From contig JAIERG010000136.1 in the NCBI GenBank assembly GCA_019747095.1, positions 1-33,853 on the forward strand: a stretch of DNA of 33,853 nucleotides, written 5' to 3'. The DNA is from Caulobacteraceae bacterium (lineage in GTDB: Bacteria; Pseudomonadota; Alphaproteobacteria; Caulobacterales; Caulobacteraceae). Shown here piece after piece: positions 30,874 to 33,853 of the stretch (the first letter of the stretch is position 1; each line of letters begins with the position of its first letter). The notes beneath the pieces were generated by a model, which had not been told where the DNA came from, searched no databases, and saw only the letters and a list, made by a program, of their open reading frames with translations. The position numbers and the translations under genes are program-made.

Positions 30874-30918
30874 GTGGGAGAAGTGAGAGTCACTCCCACG
30901 CGTTCACCTGACTCTCAC
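30874..30918 (+). repeat. Two overlapping, mutually exclusive inverted repeats before the ABC permease
   Basis: Hairpin A: GTGGGAG (30874-30880) with CTCCCAC (30893-30899). Hairpin B: GTGAGAGTCA (30883-30892) with TGACTCTCAC (30909-30918). The 5' arm of B is the loop of A, and the 3' arm of A is in the loop of B, so they compete. Both arms of B contain a GANTC site. Confidence 0.65.
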
Positions 30919-30978
30919 GGTCGGCCATCCGGTCCGTCGCCCTTGCCATCGGCAACGCTGCGCCGCATCTGACGCACC

Positions 30979-31800
30979 ATGACCGATCTCGCCTCGACCC
31001 GGCCCTCTGGCCTACCCACCCCGCGCCACTATGCCGGGATCAACTGGATCGGGGTCCAGACGCTATACCTGCGAGAGGTCCGCCGCTTCTGGAAGGTCGG
31101 GGCCCAGACGGTCGCCGCGCCAGTCGTGACGACGCTGCTCTACATGCTGGTCTTCGTCGTGGCGCTGCAGGGCGCGCGCCCGCCGCTCCACGGCACGCCC
31201 TTCGCCGAGTTCGTCGCCCCCGGCCTGATCATGATGGCGATGCTGAACAACGCCTTCGCCAATGCGTCTTCCAGCCTCATCCAGGCCAAGATCATGGGCA
31301 CCTCGACCGACTTCCTGACTCCGCCCCTCAGTCCGCTCGAACTGACCATCGGCTTCTCGCTGGGCGCGGCCACCCGCGGCCTGGCGGTCGGCCTGGTCAC
31401 GGCGGTCTGCGTCCTGCCCTTCGCCCGGCTGGGCGTCGCCAACATTTTCGCGGTTTTGTGGTTCGGCGCGGCCGCCTGCCTGTTCATGGGCATGACCGGT
31501 GTACTGGCGGGCCTGTGGTCAGAGAAGTTCGATCATCTCTCGGCGGTGCAGAACTTCGTCGTCATGCCCATGACCTTCCTGTCGGGAACCTTCTATCTGG
31601 TCGAGAACCTGCCCGAGCCCTTCGCGACCCTCAGCCACTGGAACCCGTTCTTCTATCTGATCGACGGCTTCCGCTACGGTTTCATCGGAAACGCGGAAGG
31701 CAACCTGCTGATCGGCGTGGTCATGAGCCTTCTTCTCACCGTCGTCATGGCCGTCGCCTGCTGGCTGGTGTTCAAGTCAGGCTGGCGGCTGAAGAGCTGA
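30979..31800 (+). CDS. ABC-2 type transporter permease
   Basis: 273 residues with about six membrane helices, of the ABC-2 permease family (drug, polysaccharide or lipid export). Seen: an amphipathic start (GINWIGVQTLYLREVRRFWKVG), helix 1 VVTTLLYMLVFVVALQG, the family stretch FVAPGLIMMAMLNNAFANASSSLI, and the C-terminal signature MPMTFLSGTFYLVENLPEPF followed by LSHWNPFFYLIDGFRYGF, typical of NodJ/YadH-like permeases. No ATPase gene is next to it, so its ATP-binding partner must be elsewhere. No strong RBS is visible before the ATG. The M28 peptidase follows after 72 bp. Confidence 0.88.
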   Translation: MTDLASTRPSGLPTPRHYAGINWIGVQTLYLREVRRFWKVGAQTVAAPVVTTLLYMLVFVVALQGARPPLHGTPFAEFVAPGLIMMAMLNNAFANASSSLIQAKIMGTSTDFLTPPLSPLELTIGFSLGAATRGLAVGLVTAVCVLPFARLGVANIFAVLWFGAAACLFMGMTGVLAGLWSEKFDHLSAVQNFVVMPMTFLSGTFYLVENLPEPFATLSHWNPFFYLIDGFRYGFIGNAEGNLLIGVVMSLLLTVVMAVACWLVFKSGWRLKS

Positions 31801-31872
31801 GCCTTCCCGCCCCTGCTTCAGGGGTGCGGTCACCCCACAAGGGCGCTACAAGAACAGATCACCTGGAGGGGG

Positions 31873-32829
31873 ATGATGATGCTTAGCGCCATGTTTTTCG
31901 CCGCCACGCTGCTCGCGACCGGCCCGGTTCAGGATGAGCCCGAGCCCGTCGAAGACCCGATCGTCGAGTTCCTGCTGCAGAGTGTTGCGGCCTACGTCCA
32001 GCCAACGAACACCGCGCGAACCGAGGTGGCGGTCCAACAACTCCGCGCCGCCGGCTTCGAGCCGGTCGTCGAGACCTTCCAGGGCGGCAACGCCCGGACC
32101 GGCCCGATGGAAGGGCGCAACATCACGGCCGTGTTCGGCCCCGAGGGCGCCAGGGAAATCCTGCTGGTGGCCCACTATGACGCGGTCGTGCTTCCCAATG
32201 GCGAACTGGCCGACGGCGTGGTCGACAACGCCGCATCCGTCGTCGGGATCATCGAGGCCGCCAAGCGGCTGCGCGAGCGTCCGCTGGCCCATCGGGTGCG
32301 GCTCATCTTTTTCGATAAGGAGGAGCTTGGCCTGATCGGAGCGCGCAAATGGGTCGAGGCTCACGGCCTCGCCAATGTGGCCGCCGTGGTGAACTCCGAC
32401 GTCGCCGCCTTTGGCGACACCCTGATGTATGGCCTCAACAACGGCCAGCAGTCCGACGAGGCGGTGCGCGCCGTCCGCATCGTCTGCGCCGAGCGCGCGA
32501 TGGACTGCATCGGCTTTCCCAACTACCCCCCATCGGATGACCGGGTCTTCTCCGGCTACGGCCTACCGGCGGCGGGCATCGAGCGCGAGACGGCGGCGGT
32601 CCCGACGGTGTCCCTCGGCTTCCAGGATCTGGTCGGCGCTCATCAAATGTGGCTGGCCTTGAACGGCGTGGGCGGCTCCGGGCTGGCCGAAGGCTTCGTC
32701 CCCCGGGTGTTCCAGGTGATCCACTCCGAGCAGGACGAAATGTCCAACGTGAATTTCGAGACGATCTACCTGGCCGGCGAGGTCTATGCCGACATCGTCA
32801 CCCAGCTGGATGCGGATCTGGCGGACTGA
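31873..32829 (+). CDS. M28 family zinc metallopeptidase (exported)
   Basis: 318 residues with a short signal-like N-terminus (residues 1-20). The co-catalytic dizinc aminopeptidase core is complete: His101 in VAHYDAV, bridging Asp118 in GVVDNAASV, catalytic Glu150 and metal-binding Glu151 in [10 protein letters not shown], Asp176 in [10 protein letters not shown], and His284 in [11 protein letters not shown]. It probably removes amino acids from peptides in the periplasm. Three ATG codons stand in a row (31873, 31876, 31879) behind GGAGG; ATG 31876, six bases from the RBS, may be the one used. A terminator follows. Confidence 0.88.
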   Translation: MMMLSAMFFAATLLATGPVQDEPEPVEDPIVEFLLQSVAAYVQPTNTARTEVAVQQLRAAGFEPVVETFQGGNARTGPMEGRNITAVFGPEGAREILLVAHYDAVVLPNGELADGVVDNAASVVGIIEAAKRLRERPLAHRVRLIFFDKEELGLIGARKWVEAHGLANVAAVVNSDVAAFGDTLMYGLNNGQQSDEAVRAVRIVCAERAMDCIGFPNYPPSDDRVFSGYGLPAAGIERETAAVPTVSLGFQDLVGAHQMWLALNGVGGSGLAEGFVPRVFQVIHSEQDEMSNVNFETIYLAGEVYADIVTQLDADLAD

Positions 32830-32888
32830 GTTCCGCACGGTGTTGACTAAGCCGCCCCCCCGGCGGACAAGTCTCTGACCCTGAAAGT

Positions 32889-32924
32889 CCCGCCGCGACC
32901 TGCGGCGGGGCTTCGTTTCTTTTG
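32889..32924 (+). terminator. Rho-independent terminator before argD
   Basis: Stem CCCGCCGC / GCGGCGGG (32889-32896 and 32902-32909) with loop GACCT, then TTCGTTTCTTTT. The T-rich tail runs directly into the argD ribosome binding site (GGAGG 32924-32928). Confidence 0.8.
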
Positions 32925-32935
32925 GAGGTAGGTCC

Positions 32936-33853
32936 GTGTCCGGTCACTTGATGGGTGTCTACAATCGCGCGCCGCTGGAAGTGGATCGCGGGCGAGGCGC
33001 GCGCCTGTGGGCCAAGGACGGCACCGAGTATCTGGACTGCGTCCAGGGCATCTCGACCAACGGCCTGGGCCACGCCCACCCCGTTCTGGTCGAGGCGGTC
33101 AAGGCCCAGGCCGAGCAGCTGTGGCACGTCTCCAACATCTTCCGCATCCCGGGCCAGGAGGAACTGGCCGACCGCCTGACCGAGACCAGCTTCGCCGACG
33201 TGGTCTTCTTCACCAACTCGGGCACCGAGGCCGTCGAGTGCGCGCTGAAGACCGCGCGCAAGTATCACGCGGCGAACGGCCAGCCGGATCGGATCGACAT
33301 CTACGGCTTCGACGGCGCCTTCCACGGCCGCACTTACGGCGCCATCAACGCGGCGGCCAACCCCAACTACACCGAGGGTTTCGGACCCAAGATGCAGGGC
33401 TTCCACCAGCTCAAGTGGGGCGACCACGAGGCGCTGAAGGAGGCCATCGCCCAGCCGAACACGGCCGCCATCATCGTCGAACCCGTCCAGGGCGAGGGCG
33501 GCTGCCGCGCCATGCCCGACGTCTGCCTGCGTGGCCTTCGCGAGCTTTGCGACCAGTACGGCGTCCTGATCATCTTCGACGAGGTCCAGTGCGGCATGGG
33601 CCGTTCAGGCAAGCTGTGGGCCCACGAATGGGCCGGCATCGCGCCCGATATCATGGCCATTGCCAAGGCGCTCGGCGGCGGTTTCCCGATCGGGGCGTGC
33701 CTCGCCACCAACGAAGCGGCCAAGGGCATGACGGTCGGTGCCCACGGCTCGACGTTCGGCGGCAATCCGCTGGCCATGGCCGTCGGTCTGGCGGCGTTCA
33801 ACACGATCAACACCCCCGAGGTGCTGGGCAACGTCGCCGAGATCTCCGGCTAT
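32936..33853 (+). CDS. argD: Acetylornithine aminotransferase, N-terminal part (cut by right edge)
   Basis: 306 codons are in the window, open to the right edge; the full enzyme is about 390-400. A class III PLP aminotransferase that converts N-acetylglutamate semialdehyde to N-acetylornithine in arginine synthesis; it may also serve in DAP synthesis (N-succinyl-LL-DAP aminotransferase), fitting dapE nearby. Seen: [12 protein letters not shown] (38-49), [18 protein letters not shown] (94-111), FHGRTYGA (129-136), VEPVQGEGG (181-189), [12 protein letters not shown] with Asp215, and PLP lysine Lys244 in [10 protein letters not shown]. Start is GTG 32936, with GGAGG seven bases upstream; ATG 32951 lacks an RBS. 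The C-terminal part, including late substrate-binding residues, is not seen, so ArgD versus a related aminotransferase is judged on the N-terminus. Confidence 0.92.
   Translation, partial: MSGHLMGVYNRAPLEVDRGRGARLWAKDGTEYLDCVQGISTNGLGHAHPVLVEAVKAQAEQLWHVSNIFRIPGQEELADRLTETSFADVVFFTNSGTEAVECALKTARKYHAANGQPDRIDIYGFDGAFHGRTYGAINAAANPNYTEGFGPKMQGFHQLKWGDHEALKEAIAQPNTAAIIVEPVQGEGGCRAMPDVCLRGLRELCDQYGVLIIFDEVQCGMGRSGKLWAHEWAGIAPDIMAIAKALGGGFPIGACLATNEAAKGMTVGAHGSTFGGNPLAMAVGLAAFNTINTPEVLGNVAEISGY

Larger units (their letters stand above)
30627..30978. promoter_or_regulatory. Divergent control region gcrA / ABC permease with five GANTC sites
   Basis: In 352 bp there are five CcrM-type sites: GATTC 30648-30652, GAATC 30735-30739, GAATC 30765-30769, GAGTC 30887-30891, GACTC 30910-30914. 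TTAA-containing sequence (near 30715) resembles half a CtrA site. No gene is evident. CcrM sites in promoters of cell-cycle genes are established in Caulobacter; function here is inferred. Confidence 0.7.

Overview
The window reads as GC-rich alphaproteobacterial chromosome from the order Caulobacterales, most likely Caulobacteraceae (Brevundimonas-like is my inference). The grounds are a gcrA cell-cycle regulator, an upstream region dense in CcrM-type GANTC sites, the complete alphaproteobacterial general stress response set (phyR, nepR, ecfG sigma factor, phyK-type kinase) in Caulobacter-like order, an AUU-start infC, and a long alphaproteobacterial dCTP deaminase beside apaG. No tRNA, rRNA, CRISPR array, insertion sequence or prophage was seen.

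Layout. 1-4.5 kb: start of cobT (cut by the left edge), a small membrane protein, a family 9 glycosyltransferase, an alpha/beta hydrolase and an M23 endopeptidase. 4.8-8.5 kb: a ydbH-ynbE-ydbL operon, the AsmA-like bridge thought to move lipid between inner and outer membranes. 8.6-14 kb: a small membrane protein, an orphan C5 DNA methyltransferase, two paralogous lipoproteins, a membrane acyltransferase, a CHAP-domain protein and a CorA transporter. 14-20.7 kb: the stress-response island. 20.8-25 kb: rplT-rpmI and infC, separated by an efflux pump and a hybrid kinase. 25-30 kb: dapE, a cupin, an MFS exporter, dcd and apaG. 30-34 kb: gcrA, an ABC-2 permease, an M28 peptidase and the start of argD.

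The most notable region is 14.9-20.7 kb. Six sites match the EcfG sigma-factor promoter GGAAC-N16/17-CGTT exactly, and I found none elsewhere by eye. Two form the divergent nepR/phyR promoters. Three lie in front of an outer-membrane protein, an entericidin-like lipoprotein and a single-pass membrane protein. The sixth precedes no reading frame. It opens about 113 nt that fold into an 11-bp closing stem, an exposed loop with six C residues, a nested hairpin and a GNRA-capped terminator. That is the architecture of the stress sRNA GsrN of Caulobacter crescentus, so an unannotated EcfG-dependent sRNA is proposed at 20592-20704.

How the genes fit: PhyK-type kinase phosphorylates PhyR, PhyR-P sequesters NepR, and freed EcfG sigma then transcribes its own locus, phyR, the three envelope proteins and the sRNA. 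The rest is mainly envelope building and housekeeping. All calls come from reading the sequence; no database search was run.
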